64,000 bases of DNA from Cudoniella acicularis (GCA_013054445.1 JAAMPI010000028.1:27657-91656), one strand, 5' to 3'; positions 35,208 to 47,812 are shown, counted from the first letter of the stretch. Numbers and translations: made by a program. The notes: generated by a model from the sequence alone, not told the origin.

Positions 35208-37809
35208 TTTGAGTGTAGAGGATTGGATTCGATTACTTGAATGTTGGGTTATAGGAGTTTGAAGATTGAAGTCTTTGAGATGTCAGTTGAGCTGTGTCTG
35301 TGTGTTGCGATTGTTGATTGATGTGATGATGAGAGAAAACAAAACCTTAAATCGAGGGAGCAAAGGCTATCATATATACATACATCCAGGCCACCAAGGC
35401 AGAGTCATAGCCATCCTCACTCATCATCGTTGGCTGGGAGCAGTGGGCACCGCCATATGCATATCCTTACCAACTTTACTCCGAGCCTCCCCAACACTTA
35501 CTTTTACCCCGACCTCACAACTAACACTCACAGCCCCTATCCACGCACACCCGCTAAGCGCACAGTCATTGGCCCCAAACCCCCTCTTAAGCGAATTCCG
35601 ACGAGTTAAAACCCCCCAAGATTAACTTGGCACAGTCAGCAAGCAGGCGCGAACTTCGAACAACGGTGCAAAGTAAGCAGAGGCCAGCAAGCGGCCCCCG
35701 ACCGAGTGACTCAGGCCTCCACTCCTTGGCCGGTCTTCAAACAACACGCCGCAGCTTTTCGCATGCGCGCAGCAAGCCTAACACGGACAAATTATTCTTC
35801 CTTGTTGTGCCTGGGGTTGAACACACACTACTCTGTTCGCTGCATGAGTGATCATGAGTCGAAAAAAGAGTTTAGGGGGAAGGGAGGGGGATTTAGTTGT
35901 AACTATGCTAAACTCTTCACGGAAAATGTTCTCCCCTCTTGTACCATTCGCGGTATACGCGAGAGTTGTATTCGCAGATGCGAATAAGTGCCTAGGTACA
36001 TACCTTGTGGACTTAACTTCCTTTCACTCCGTTTTCTTTTCCAATTCGCTGTCTATCTGCGGGAGAAACCACACGCCGGTTCCGCAAAGGGAAACGGCGA
36101 AGGATATTGGATCTGGCAACGAATGCGATGCATCCCTATTAGAAGTGGAGTATTGGTTGGCTTTGCAAAATGAGGGTGCCAATAAATGCGGAGAATACAA
36201 TGGCATCATTTTTCTTTCCATTATTTTTCTCTAGCACATGGACACACTATTTCAAATTTAGATTTTTTTTGGGGGGGGTGTTTCCCAATCGTCGGATCAC
36301 GGTGCAGGTGCAATCAACAGGCAGCCAAGAATGAGAAAGCAGAAAAGTTAGGCTGTTGGTGGGGATTTCTTGTGCCTCGTCAACCAAGAATTGAGGAGGG
36401 AACTCCGAAGTGAACTCACAAACCACAGGAAAGAAAAAAAAGAATGCCTAGAACGGTGGACGCGCATAAGGTTTCATCACCATCTACAGCATCATTTCAC
36501 TGTGCCTTTTAGGTACCCACATAGAAAAATCCTGCTTACAACTCAACCCCGTAGGCATTGCGATACAGAGGGATGGGAAAGTGGGATCGGAGTTCGGAGT
36601 CCTGCTAGCGGGGTCGAAGTGTTCGTTGATGGGACGAAGTTCAAGAGGCACAGCAACGCACACGCAAAGCCAGCACGCCCTTCGGTGCTCATTAACAACA
36701 ACAAGGCACAAGGGGGGTTGATCAGGTCAGATGAAATGATAAAGTGGCGTGTTTCGAATTTGCTTAGCAAAGCAATTGCCCTTCCAGATTTGAGAATGCG
36801 TCATACCAAAAGCCGCATTTATCCTCACCCACTACAATTCCACGAACTTGACTCATTGTTCTATTAATCAATCAAAACCCTCAATTGATTTTTGACCTCG
36901 GCACACCCGAAGAAATATTACTCTCACTCCTTCCTTTTGTGCTCAATTAATTTTTTTTTTAATTGTATACATCAACATAGCCACAACCGCCGCGCGCAAC
37001 CACACTAGCAAAAAAGAGTCACAACCTTATTATTTGGTTGTAAATTCCGTTAGAGGAACACTACCTCCGTGCACCATTACGCACCTCAGTACTACATGTA
37101 TAGCACTCCCCCAAAAAGCTTAAACACCACGCACCCACCGGATTCAAAAACGGATTTCAAGCTTTCGCGGAACAATTTAAGCTTCAATGTCACAACAGCA
37201 CTTCCTGAGCCTACCGGTATTCACTCCGACTGAACCAGAACCAATCGCCTGAGAAGTTGTATTCGGAGTAAGTAAGCAGCCGATCACTCGCCTTCTCTCT
37301 ACTTTACGACCAGTCGCATTATTGTTAAGAATCAAAAGAAGTAGGGAGTTCCCAAGGAAAGCGGGGTTTACGAGGCAGAGACTTCTTTCAGAGAAAGAGT
37401 AATATTGCGTCAACCTCTCTAGGTTCCAATACTCCGTGCAGACGTTGCACATGCTTCACGTCAAGTAATAACTAGCCGAGGACAAAAAGGTCTGTCGTCG
37501 AAAGGGAAATGGATTATCGCCAAGGCAGGTAAATAAATAATCCACGTCACTCTCTCCGCAAACTTTGACTACGCGGCTCTCAGCATCTAATCCTGACACA
37601 GCGATTTCGGAGCGAAAATTTTAGTTGGAATTTCTTTATATTAATTATTAAAAAAGTAAAGAGCCGTCATCTCTAGAACGCCAGAGCCTCCCTATGTGCA
37701 AATGCTGCAGAAGTTTATAAACAGGGCTGGTCTACCGCACGCAAACAGAAAAAAGGCATGTGAATGCTTAACCAAAACACTCTAAGAATTGGTGTTGGAG
37801 AAATAGGTG
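35208..37809. other. Intergenic, no gene seen
   Basis: 2.6 kb without a supported gene. Open frames of up to 165 codons (36370-36867 plus) have no ATG-anchored motif, biased codon use or splice pattern. There are several long homopolymers, such as T/G runs at 36262-36278. I see no repeats, transposon ends or RNA genes. Confidence 0.5.
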
Positions 37810-39610
37810 TTATGAGGATGCGGGCCGCTTGGTGAACGTCAACGGGCAATCGTCCTAGAGTGTGTCAGTTAAAACCAGGTGAAATGAGGAAGTATTTGAC
37901 TAACCATTGGGAAAATAGTTGCAAACACTTTGATCTCTTCTGAGCGCGGTGTTGGGTGGTGAACCCAATCCAAATGCATCGCTGCCTTTCCAACCATGAG
38001 AGCCAAGTTATACTGGGCATAATGCTGTCCAAGACAGTAATGTGGACCTGTACCGAAAACCAAGAAATTTTTGGCCCCCTTAACTTCCGCATCGCCGGTT
38101 ACGTACCGATCAGGGTCATAAAAATCTGGATTTTCATATATCTCAGGATCGCGTAGAGACGGCCAGACTGTTGGAATAATCATGGCACCTAAAATATAGT
38201 TAGGTTTGTTTCGACAAGTGATTCGGGTTTACTAACCTTTGGGAACAGTATACGTATCAGTGATGGGGAATGCCTTCTTTACGAGATATGGAACCATGAG
38301 GACTGGAGGGCGATATCTCAGGAGCTCCCTGACAGCGCCTCGTGTATAAACCATCTGGTCCATGAGATCCATAGTGATTGGCAAATCTCTGTTTCCGCCT
38401 CTTACTCGCAGATTCTCGTCGCGAATCTTGTCAAGAACATCTGGGCGTTGAGCCATGGTTTGGAACAACCAAGTACAAGCACTGCTTGTGGCATCTTGAG
38501 ATGCGAACAAGAATGTGAAGACGGTTTGAGAAATTTCAAAGTCGGTGAAGTCGCGAAGCAATTGTGCTGGCTTTTCGATGCCTTCCATTGAAAGACCTTT
38601 CTCTTGACGCTCCCGGTAGTTGGCAGAGTCAAGCATAACTTTAACCCAGCCGTCCATAATACAGGAGACTTCACCTCCAGCCGCCATGCGTACCTTGCTC
38701 TTCGCAGCGCACTTTGAGAATTCTTCCAAAACCATATCCGAGGCTTTCTTGCCATACCATGTTTTCGTAAATGGGATGATGATCGGGAAATTGACAAGCT
38801 CTAGCGCGGCAGTGATGTTGTAGTAATCATCGGCGATTTTCTTAATGGCTTCATCCGAGATATAATGACCAACAAATGTTCGACAAGAAACAGCACACAT
38901 GACTTCTCTGAATTCCGGCATGAACGGGACAGGTTTGTTACCAGCATCTTTGGTAACCTTCAAAAACCTATCGAAGTATACGTTGTAGACCTCCTCTTGA
39001 CCCGGGAGATAAGTTTCGAGTGCTCGGCGGGTGAACAGGCCATTAAGACCCTTACGGAAGTCGACATGGGCCTTACCATCGAGGAATACCCAGTTGGTTT
39101 TCCCCAGGAGTTTATGGGCAACATCTACCACGCATGGCTTGACGAAGGACGGCGAGTTGAAGACTTTTCGGGACATGTCACGGGTTGAAGCAATTACAAC
39201 GAATCTGTAATATATGTAAGCCAGAATACTTGCTAAGCAGTTTCTGTTGGACGCACTTGTGGAAGACAGAAACACAGCTGAGCTCGCCACTTGCCCATTT
39301 CCCCTTGTATTCTTCGAATTTGGGGTCCATCGACTCGAGGAAAGGCCCAATGAACGGGATCTTCCATGATGGGCCAGCTATAGATCCTTTCTGCACGATA
39401 TAGCTAACTATTTTTCAGGTCAGCAGGATTCGCAAGTGGTTGAGGAGTGTTGGGTTATTTACATTGGTCGTACGCGACTAGAATGAGGATAACTGTGAAA
39501 AGAACCGTCCATGCGCTGATATCAAGGAGCTGGGCCAGAAAGCTGTCAACGCGAGGGTTTCCAACAATCTGCGCATACTTGGCATCCGATGCGAAGGTGA
39601 CATTAGCCAT
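37810..39610 (-). CDS. erg5: Cytochrome P450 CYP61, sterol C-22 desaturase
   Basis: Exons 39610..39463, 39407..39257, 39204..38237, 38188..37905 and 37854..37810; 531 aa, the normal size. An N-terminal membrane anchor ([15 protein letters not shown]) is followed by [22 protein letters not shown], the CYP61 proline-rich hinge. The body has [34 protein letters not shown], the I-helix [11 protein letters not shown], the ExxR helix RELLRYRPP and the heme loop [12 protein letters not shown] with its Cys ligand. Erg5 introduces the C22-C23 double bond in the late ergosterol pathway in the ER, with NADPH-P450 reductase as donor. The last 14-aa exon ([14 protein letters not shown]) agrees with the family end. 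No other sterol gene is adjacent; ARV1, which influences sterol traffic, lies 15 kb away. Confidence 0.95.
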
Positions 39611-41525
39611 CTCTGTGGATAAATGCGATGCTGGTTGTGCACCAAAAGAAGGGACTTCAGGGTCCTATCGCTACCAATCCCTGGAGCGGGCAGCGGCGAT
39701 CCTGGTTACCGGGGTATCTGGCAGACGCAGGCGTGTTCGAGTATATCGCAATTGAGGCCGAATGAGAGATTGAAAGAATGAAAAAAAGATCGAGAGGAGA
39801 AGAGGAGGAGCTCGAGAAGCACAGCGCAGCGCAAATAGAGGTAGAAGTGAATGCAGTCTAGTAGCAAATTGAGAAATGAATTGGTGGACCGCCAGAACCA
39901 CCAGACAGCCACCCGAATTGGCGAACTGGGTTCACTGATTATCTAAGACCCCTGAGCTAGTCACCAGCCTATCAACGGGGGACATTCCAGGCGAGCTTCC
40001 ACCTGTCTACACCTGCCACGGCTTCCCCTGCCAAATCACTGCTCGTTTTCGTTTTCATCGTCCCACCGACCAGCGGGACGGGAGCCAAAGCAGCTGGTCC
40101 GGATGTTCCTATCCCGGCAACGAAAAATTAAAGGAAACTTTGCAAGCAGCGGCACCGCCTTTGCCCTCACCTATGGACTGAGACAATGGAGAGAGAGTGT
40201 TGCTGTCTGCCGGCAGACTGCAATGAATCATAACGAATAGCATCTTTGAGCGACTATCTTGTATCCTGCTACTGGAGCCAACGGGCAGTACATTCTTATT
40301 TATTTGTTATTCCTCGTTATGGCCACGAATAGAGGCAGCCACCTCTTCATAAACACCGAATCATGACACGACGCTGTGGTGCCACTTGCATTTCTTCGTG
40401 CGCCTACACTCCGCAATTTCGACGTGAAGGCTCGTCGTTCGACGTTTTCTCCATGGTACACGTCGAAATCTCCTGGTTCTATACAGCAGCTCTGTACATA
40501 CAGGCTTTGCAGGATAGGAGTTGAGCAATTCGAATCGTGTGCTGATCATTAACCCGAAATATTTCGTCTGCTAGCCGGAAAAACCCCGGCGCCCCCTTCT
40601 TGCATCTGGACTGCTGTATTGACTGGGATTTCTGGAGGAAGTAAACCAGGAAAAACATGCTCTGGTTTCCTTTTCTTCAAATGACTCGGGGGTCAGGAGT
40701 ATAAAGCCGTACTCTGTTGGTTTGCTTCTACATTCTTGCTAGGCGGCGCTGAGTTTCAAACCCAATCATGGCAATGTCCGCCACCTGTGTCGCCAATTTG
40801 GGCGCACTGAGTCAGTGCCCAAAAGGTCGGCAAAAGGAAAATATCCTCTTCCCCTTACAAACTCGGGTCTGAAAACTTGTCTTTCCTTTGCTTGTCTCAC
40901 GAGATTGGCAACAATATACTACAATTTTTTTGGGAGATGGCTTCTTTGACCAGATCAAACCCTCAAGACAGCTGGTCCATTGTACACTACATTCTTCACG
41001 TTGATGGCTTCTACATAATTGCATTCCGGGAATCATCGAAATCTTTTGGATTCGAGGCCTTGCTAACTGTATTTCCTTTTTCAAACCAGGAGGTTAAACA
41101 GTTTTAAACTTACATTTCAGCTTCGACTTGGTCTAACTCAGTCGACTAGAGAGGAAGCGCTCCCAATACAATGGATGAACTCTTTTCTATTCTGTCCTCC
41201 AGCAAAATTGGTTATTACCCACCTCCGACTCAACTGCTATCGCATCGACTGCTGTGCAAAGAATAGTAGCTACCTGAGTTATTGTCCTTTTTAAAATTTG
41301 GAGTTCTAGCAGGTACATCAGTCCCAGCAATCGCAACCAATTTTGGTATGCGAAAGCATACCTCAACTGATTTGGGTATACTACCTCCAGATCTCCTGAT
41401 CGTTAATACAAAGTCGCAGGTCAATTCCATCTAGGCCATATCACTAATCACCGCTTAATTACAAATTGAAGACGATTCGGCTGCTTATTAGTGGTCACAA
41501 AGGTGACCATTATATAACCGAAATC
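39611..41525. other. Intergenic, no gene seen
   Basis: 1.9 kb from the erg5 start to the 3' end of the DhaL gene. The erg5 promoter should lie in 39611-40000; I could not point to a convincing sterol-response element. The short frames (for example 41084-40812 minus) lack motifs. Confidence 0.45.
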
Positions 41526-43156
41526 TTACTTCGCGTTCACCATTCCTTCCAGCAAAACCAACAATCCATAAGCCCCTGGATCGGGAACCCCACTTGTGGC
41601 CGCTTCGTCTAGATAACTCGATCGCCCTAGTTTGGCCACCAGCTTCTTCGTGGTTTCAACTCCTTTCCCAGCTTCTGCAAGTGCCTTCTTAGCATCACCA
41701 GTTTTCTGCAAAATTTCGACAAAAGGAATTAGGCAATCCATACAGGTCCTATCACCCACTCGAGCTCTCGTGTACTTAAGCAAGTAGTCGAGAGAATTTT
41801 TCAATGCTTCGGGAAAGGTTGAGGCATCCCAGAGATTCTGAGCAAGAGACGAGAGGAAAATGCAGTACAAAGCTCCAGATGTACCACCCATGTTAACCTC
41901 TAAGTCGTCGACCAGATCACTCAGGGTTGAGGGCAATTTAGAGAGATCTGCGTTGGCTATGAAAGAAAGAACTTGTTTGGCGCCATCTCTAAGTGTATAG
42001 CCGCAGTCTCCGTCTCCAACAATTGTGTCGTATTCGGTAATGGATGGCTCGGCTTTGATGACGCTCTCGCATCCTGAGGCGATCATTTTTCGAATCTGAG
42101 AATCTGAAAACTGGATTTTGGAAGCTCCTTCTCGAGGGTTGGCGAATGGTGTTGTGCCGCTCGAGTTAGCAAGGTTATTTGAGGGTTTTGGCTGTGCGGA
42201 CAAGAATACTGTGGGTACCGGACAGAGTGAGATGGCCCAGCCTCGGGCTTGAGAGTAGTTATCGAGAATTGTGGAGTGTGAAATATGTGTAGGTAAATTT
42301 TTTCTGACTGTTTCCTATCAGTATAGAGACAAGAGGTTGCGACGAAACACGTACCGAAATACTCCGAGATTTCATGAGCCAGAATGTTGTTCTCGAGACG
42401 GGACAGACCGTTTATATCCGAACAGTGAATGGAGTATACGACTTCCTCACCTGAAGGGGGTCTTGAACCTAGCAAGTGACTGAGATCCTTGTCCACAGCC
42501 TCTTTTGCTGAATTAAACTGGGCAACTTCAACAGCATGAACTACTGATGGGCCATTTCCAGACTTCTTTTCATGATACTTTGTCGTCGTTCTTGAAGCCG
42601 ATTTGACAAAATGCTCGAATAGCTTTTGGAGTTTTTGGAACGATGACCTGCAAACGTTTAGATGGATTTCTTCGCGAAATTCAGCAACTTACTTGGTTTC
42701 TTCATTGGAAGCGGCTAATAAAGATATGATATGATCTAACTTCAACTCTCCGATGACACAGATCTCTAACAGTCCTGGGCTGACCTTCAGGTCCTGCTTC
42801 GTGCTTGCCCTAATAATCACAACTCCATTTTCCGTAGCAAATCCGTTCTCCTTCAAGACCTTTGCAACATCTTGACCGGAAATAGTTTCCTTCCCGAAAC
42901 TCTCGGTAGCGAAAGCAGCGAGGTGGGACTCGCTCAGAATCTTGCTTGAGAAATTGCCAACGCTTCCAATAGCAGCAATGAGAACATCCTTGCTCTTCAC
43001 AAGAGCAGTATCGACAACTACTATACGCCCACTGCCTATGTCAACCGGCTTTATAGAAGGTCGCATGAGTGGAAACAGTCGACTCCATCTTTTTGGGTCA
43101 TCAAGATGAAGTTGTGTCGAAGTGTACGGAAGTGTTTGTTCGACGATAATCGACAT
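41526..43156 (-). CDS. DhaL (DAK2) domain protein with a divergent N-terminal half
   Basis: Exons 43156..42693, 42647..42355 and 42307..41526; 512 aa. The C-terminal 200 residues are a DhaL/DAK2 domain: VIKAEPSITEYDTIVGDGDCGYTLRDG with the Asp pair that binds Mg-ATP, VNMGGTSGALYCIFLSSL and RVGDRTCMDCLIPF. The N-terminal 310 residues are not a normal DhaK domain: the GGGSGHEP loop and covalent-His loop are absent, but EEVVYSIHCSDINGLSRLENNILAHEI resembles the final part of DhaK (VNNLGGLSxLE). The usual fungal dihydroxyacetone kinase is one chain, DhaK then DhaL. Here DhaL sits in this gene and DhaK in the divergent neighbour, 413 bp apart by ATG. I infer that the two products could act together, or that this is a distinct DAK2 paralogue. 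Confidence 0.78.
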
Positions 43157-43569
43157 TTTGAATCAAAGTATGAAAGTGAACTGAAGAGAATAAGAAATCT
43201 GGTGAAGCTTGTCTTGGGAAACAAATCATGATTTCTTTTGGCAGGAGCGAATCCCTCTAAAAATGATTAGAGCATTCCCCCGCCTTGATCAACATGCGCC
43301 GGATGGCCGTATCGGGAAATCCGCACCAGACTGCGGGGTGAACTCCTGGAGGACGAACTATTACGACGTATGGATATATGATTACTTCCTTCCAGATTTG
43401 ACTTTTTCTTCGAAAGAATTAAACTACTTATCTCGCTGATTTTCTTGCTTCAAGCATTCAACTTTACCTTTTTTCAGCACTGCGCAACTGGAAGTTGCAG
43501 ACTTCACTTTCTGCCCCCTGTACCCCGCAAGTTCGCAACCCCGCATTATCTACTTCGATCCCCACAGAA
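43157..43569. promoter_or_regulatory. Shared promoter of the DhaL- and DhaK-domain genes
   Basis: 413 bp between head-to-head start codons. No other coding signal. Shared control of both genes is inferred from the layout only. Confidence 0.5.
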
Positions 43570-44822
43570 ATGGCAACGGAAACCCAGACAAAACAACATA
43601 CCCTCACTAAAACAAAAGAGACCTTCCACTTCATAAATGACCCTTCCGATGCAATCAATGAAGCAGCTCTCGGTCTCACAGAACATAATCCCAACCTCTC
43701 CTACTCCGCCACCCATAAAATCGTCTACCGCAGCGACCTTGAAACTTTCCGAAAAGAACATGTAACGACCATTGGTTTCGCCGGAGGGGGACAGTAAGAT
43801 TCCCATTCCTTAGGAATTTATTTTGAATTCATGTGAGAAAATCTACTGATGACTGTCAAAAGTGAGCCAATGTTCTCGGGCTTCGTTGGCCCCTGCTTCC
43901 TCTCCTGCTCTGTCTCAGGAAACATCTTCGCTTCTCCAACTGCAGCCCAAATATTCGAAGCCATCAAGCTCTGCCAGCCCTCTCCTCCCTCCTCAATTTC
44001 ACCAGGCACATTAATCGTCTGCGGTAATTACACTGGCGATATCCTCAATGCTGGATTAGCCATTACGAGAGCTACGGCTGCAGGGTATAAAGTGCGATTT
44101 ATACCTGTAGGGGACGATGTTGCTGTGGGTAGGAAGAAGGGGGGGAAGGTTGGAAGGAGAGGTTTGAGTGGGCATGTTGTGGGATTGAAGATTGTATGTG
44201 CGTTGGCGGATAGGTGGGAGAGTTTGGAGAGGGTCGGTGATGTGATGGATTATATTGCTGAGAATTCTGGCACGATTGCTGTAGCTTTTGATCGGTGAGT
44301 CTTCCTCTCCACGGTTGGTTCAACGCTGGCTGATGAGGGGGAAGAGTTGCGCTTCCAAACAATATCGTGACTGAGATCCCAACCCTCCCACCTGCCACCA
44401 TCGAATTGGGACTTGGCTGTCACGGCGAACCAGGCCTCCGCCAAATCTTACCTATTCCCAGCCCAGAAGCACTTACAAAAGAGATGATAAGTATCCTCAC
44501 AGATACCTCTGACGCAGACAGAGGCTTCATCCGATTCTCTAAGAACGGAAACGACGAAGTGATTCTTCTCGTTAACAGTTCTGGAAGTACGTCAGATGAG
44601 GTCTTGGCTAGATTCGCTGAGCTTGCCACCGAAGAATTAGCAAGACAGGGCATCACAGTGAGGAGAATGACTCTGGGACCTATGGTTACGAGCTTGAAGC
44701 AAAGTGGGTTTGGTTTTACGCTGTGGAAGCTGCCTGGTAGTGGTGAAAAGGGCCCTTTGAGTAGAGATGAGGCATTGGAATGCTGGGATAGGAAGGTTGA
44801 GACTGCGTCTTGGAGACAGTGA
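43570..44822 (+). CDS. Stand-alone DhaK (DAK1) domain protein
   Basis: Exons 43570..43793, 43863..44294 and 44345..44822; 377 aa. Start FHFINDPSDAINEAALGL, then TIGFAGGGHEPMFSGFVG, where the His-Glu-Pro of the substrate site is formed across intron 1 but the usual SG before it (GGGSGHEP) is missing. ASPTAAQIFEAI, GNYTGDILNAGLAI and VGDDVAVGRKK...GRRGLSGHVV follow. IELGLGCHGEPGLRQI holds the His that binds dihydroxyacetone as a hemiaminal, and MTLGPMVTSLKQSGFGFTLW ends the domain. There is no DhaL ATP domain: the chain stops 40 residues after DhaK. It therefore cannot phosphorylate alone by the classical route, and may depend on the divergent DhaL gene. The ATG was chosen at MATETQ, with only non-ATG codons upstream. 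Confidence 0.82.
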
Positions 44823-45200
44823 GATGTGGAAATGTACGAATACGAGAGTGGCACTGGAAACTTGCTTTAGCTAGAGTTAATTAAGGAGAAAATTCGAGTT
44901 ATTTCGATATATGATCTATCTTGGGGCTCGAGTTTTTCCCTAACGTTAGGGAAATAAAAGCTCGAATAACTCACAATTACCCTAAAATAAGAAGTCACAT
45001 ACGTTGCAATAAGTAGCCTGTCCTCACCATAGCAATTAAGACGTACTCTCCACTTACTAAAGCTGCTTGGCTGAGTGATTTTACTATTGTGGAGTATTAA
45101 CTTTAACACCAAGTTCAAATCACTATCTAAGGTAGGAATACGGCACTCAGAAAAAAGCCGAGGGAGTAGATCACATACAAAATTTACCAACCAGATCACC
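44823..45200. other. Intergenic between convergent genes, with palindrome
   Basis: 378 bp between the DhaK stop and the Atg22 stop. It holds the 20-bp palindrome listed separately, close to the DhaK 3' end. No coding signal. Confidence 0.5.
44935..44954. repeat. Perfect 20-bp palindrome with inverted telomere-like units
   Basis: TTTCCCTAACGTTAGGGAAA is its own reverse complement. The centre is CCCTAA-CG-TTAGGG, two fungal telomere units back to back. Flanks CTCGAG/AGCTCGA add an imperfect outer stem. It may help 3'-end formation or be chance. Confidence 0.85.
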
Positions 45201-47133
45201 TCAAACGTTCCCTCCACTTTTCACCTCCATACCCTCCTTACTTTCAACCATAACCTCCACCCCCTTCAACTGCAACCTCGCCCTCTCCTCCCCCTCCAAA
45301 AACACCTCCTGCTCCCTCTTACTCCTCTCCAAATCCACCCCAAAAACACAAATCGCAAAACTAACCGCACTCAACCCAGCCAAAAAATAAAACGGCGTAC
45401 TATTATTCCCACTCGGCGTCGCATCAATAATCGCCGAGCTAACTAACGGCCCAATAAAACTACTCGTCTTCCCAATAATACTGAACAAGCTGAAGAACAA
45501 GAACTCCCTTCCTCTAGGCGTGACTTCCGAGATCATGATTTGGGAATACGAATACCAGGGGCAGACAAAGAGGCCGTAGAAGACTTGGTACAGCCAGACT
45601 TCCCACACGTGGTGGAAGCCGAAGCGTTGAGTCCAGATGCCGATCATGCCCCAGCAATCTAGGATAATAATCGAGAAGGCGACGATGTTGAACATGGTTT
45701 TGGTGCTGAGGCGGAAGTGCTGCTGTGCTCGCCAGAATGCGTAGATTCCTATAGCTTGAGCGGCGATGCCGACGATGAGGAGGTACGTCAGTTCGAGGGT
45801 GTTGTAGGCTACGATGGAGTTTTGCAAAGTGGCGATTACGGTGACGGTTGTGTTGAGCGAGTCGCCGAGGAGGAAGTAGCCGATTAGGTAGATGAGGGAT
45901 TGCTTGAGGTGCCAGATTTGGCGGAGGGCGCGGGAGAGTTGCCAGAATCCGACAGTGACTATGTTCATATTTGGGGGAATCTGTTTTTGTCAATTTGAAT
46001 CCGACCAAGAAAAAAAGGGGGGCTGCAAACCTCTTGTCCAGCACGGCGCTTCTCCTTGAGAAACCAGGGAATGGAAAGGAGGACCCATACACCGGTGGCA
46101 AATGCAATAAGTACTGATAAGCCCCAGTTGTTATTTGCAGTCGAAGCGTTGACGTCGACTGCAAACATGATTCCGACAATGATAGCTAGGATCACAATCT
46201 CACCGAGAGATTGGATGTAGAAAGCCATGTTTGAAAGCTCTGAACGCTTCATCGTGTCTGCGTAATCATAATCAGCTCGAGAGATTTCTCCTGCTTGATA
46301 TGCTTCTGCTTTTTCTCGAAGCTCAGGTGTGTTTCGTGCTAGTCCAGGGAATCTAGAGATCTTTAGCTTGATATCCTAGAATTGGAAGAAAGAAAGTAGT
46401 AGATTTACGCAGCAGTCCAGAAAGTTAAAGTCGTTTGATATGCAATGACTGATATTTGTCAGTCGAGGACTCCATTTTAAATATGATGGAATGATCATAC
46501 GTCCAACAATATACATCCCCGTGGCTACCTCCCACCTGGAAGGATCATGGACACCTAGCCATCCAAAGCCGATACCCCAAGCTACCAACGAGAGGCCAAT
46601 CAATATATTCGGACGCCAAGTCCCGAAATCTATTCATATTAGCATTTCAAAAATTCCTACTAATTCCGACTCTCTCACCTGCAAAACTCCCAAGAAGTAA
46701 AAACACCACGATCTGAATAGCAAAACTAATGCCGTTAGACAAGAGCACAATACTATTAATCGTGCGTTCCCTGCCATTACCCAAAATTAGTATTCATTTC
46801 CTCTCGCTTCCACCTCTTCTCTCTTCATGGAGAGAGCGCTCACCTCCCTGCAAATACCAATGTCGTCCCATCCCCGGCCGCCTGATACAGTAAATTCTGA
46901 AAAGCCGTCGGCGCAAAATTAAAGAGCGTCAGCCCATCATTTCCAATATAATAGGCATAGTAGCTCCAAATCTCCAACCGATCCGTTTCCCACTTCGGAT
47001 CAAATTGGTCGGGAGCAATTGGGTGATCGGAAATAGAAGCATCGGAAGATGGTTCATTGAAGACCGTTGTGGATTTAGGAGGGTCCTCGGCAGGCGCCGC
47101 AGAAAGATCGAGTGCGGTGGCTGCAGATGCCAT
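45201..47133 (-). CDS. Atg22-like vacuolar efflux transporter
   Basis: Exons 47133..46844, 46770..46679, 46629..46501, 46448..46409, 46352..46031 and 45980..45201; 550 aa. An acidic cytosolic start leads to LEIWSYYAYYIGNDGLTLFNFAPTAFQ, the Atg22-family first span. About ten to twelve hydrophobic spans follow, among them NSIVLLSNGISFAIQIVVFLLLGSFADFG, TGMYIVGLIAYQTTLTFWTAAFP and YIQSLGEIVILAIIVGIMFA. YSYSQIMISEVTPRGREFLFFSLF is a strong family motif. In yeast, Atg22 exports Leu, Ile and Tyr from the vacuole after autophagy; filamentous fungi have several paralogues, so the substrate here is unsure. Exon 4 is only 40 nt. The cytosolic loop LRKKAEAY-like segment and the tail (ERSKREQEVFLEGEE) are charged. 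Confidence 0.86.
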
Positions 47134-47812
47134 AGTATTGGAACGAGGCGTTTCAATGCATTTTAAATGGAAAAGGAAAGAAAGGGAACTTGAATAAACA
47201 TGTTACACTTGTATAACATTTCACTTGAGCTTATCAATTATCACCTACCTAATTGAATCATAGAATGACGGGCAAGGCATCGCGCGTTCTTGAACGGCCG
47301 TGGAAATCGTACCTAGGTAATATCTGCGCCATGATTTGTTAGTTTTGTCGTAGTGGAGTTGCCCAATGTCGACGGGCAGAAAAAAAAGATGTAAGCTTTC
47401 ACTAAAGTGGTAAAGCTATCCAGAAATTTGCCCCTGGGCAAGATCCATATCGAAATCACACAACTAAGTATATAAATGGTTCGGGAATCATTCAAATACT
47501 TATTAAGGGGTAGCAACCGACAAATGTGTGCCCTGCGCATTCTCTCGCATAAATATAATATATGGTGAATTTGCTTCTACGAAAGCGTTCTTAGGAGGAG
47601 ACTCCACACTCTTCATGTAAAAGACAAATGGGGGGAATCTTAATGGTCGATTGACTGGAATACACCTGAATACAACGCCCGGGAAAATTGATTCAGACGG
47701 AAAGGAAATGTCGACCAGCAAACTACCAGTCCTCGAAATCAAAACAAGTCCGCGCCAGCCCTTGTCGATGAAAAGGAATCCTTAGTCTCCTGCTTCAGTC
47801 AGAACTTGCTCT
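47134..47812. other. Intergenic, no gene seen
   Basis: 680 bp between the Atg22 start and the 3' end of the BAR gene. A frame at 47742..47503 (minus) lacks an ATG-anchored motif. Contains the Atg22 promoter. Confidence 0.4.

Noticed and set aside
36370..36867. 165-aa frame in the 35.2-37.8 kb gap
   Set aside because: No ATG-anchored motif, no hydrophobic or domain pattern, and no splice partners; taken as chance.
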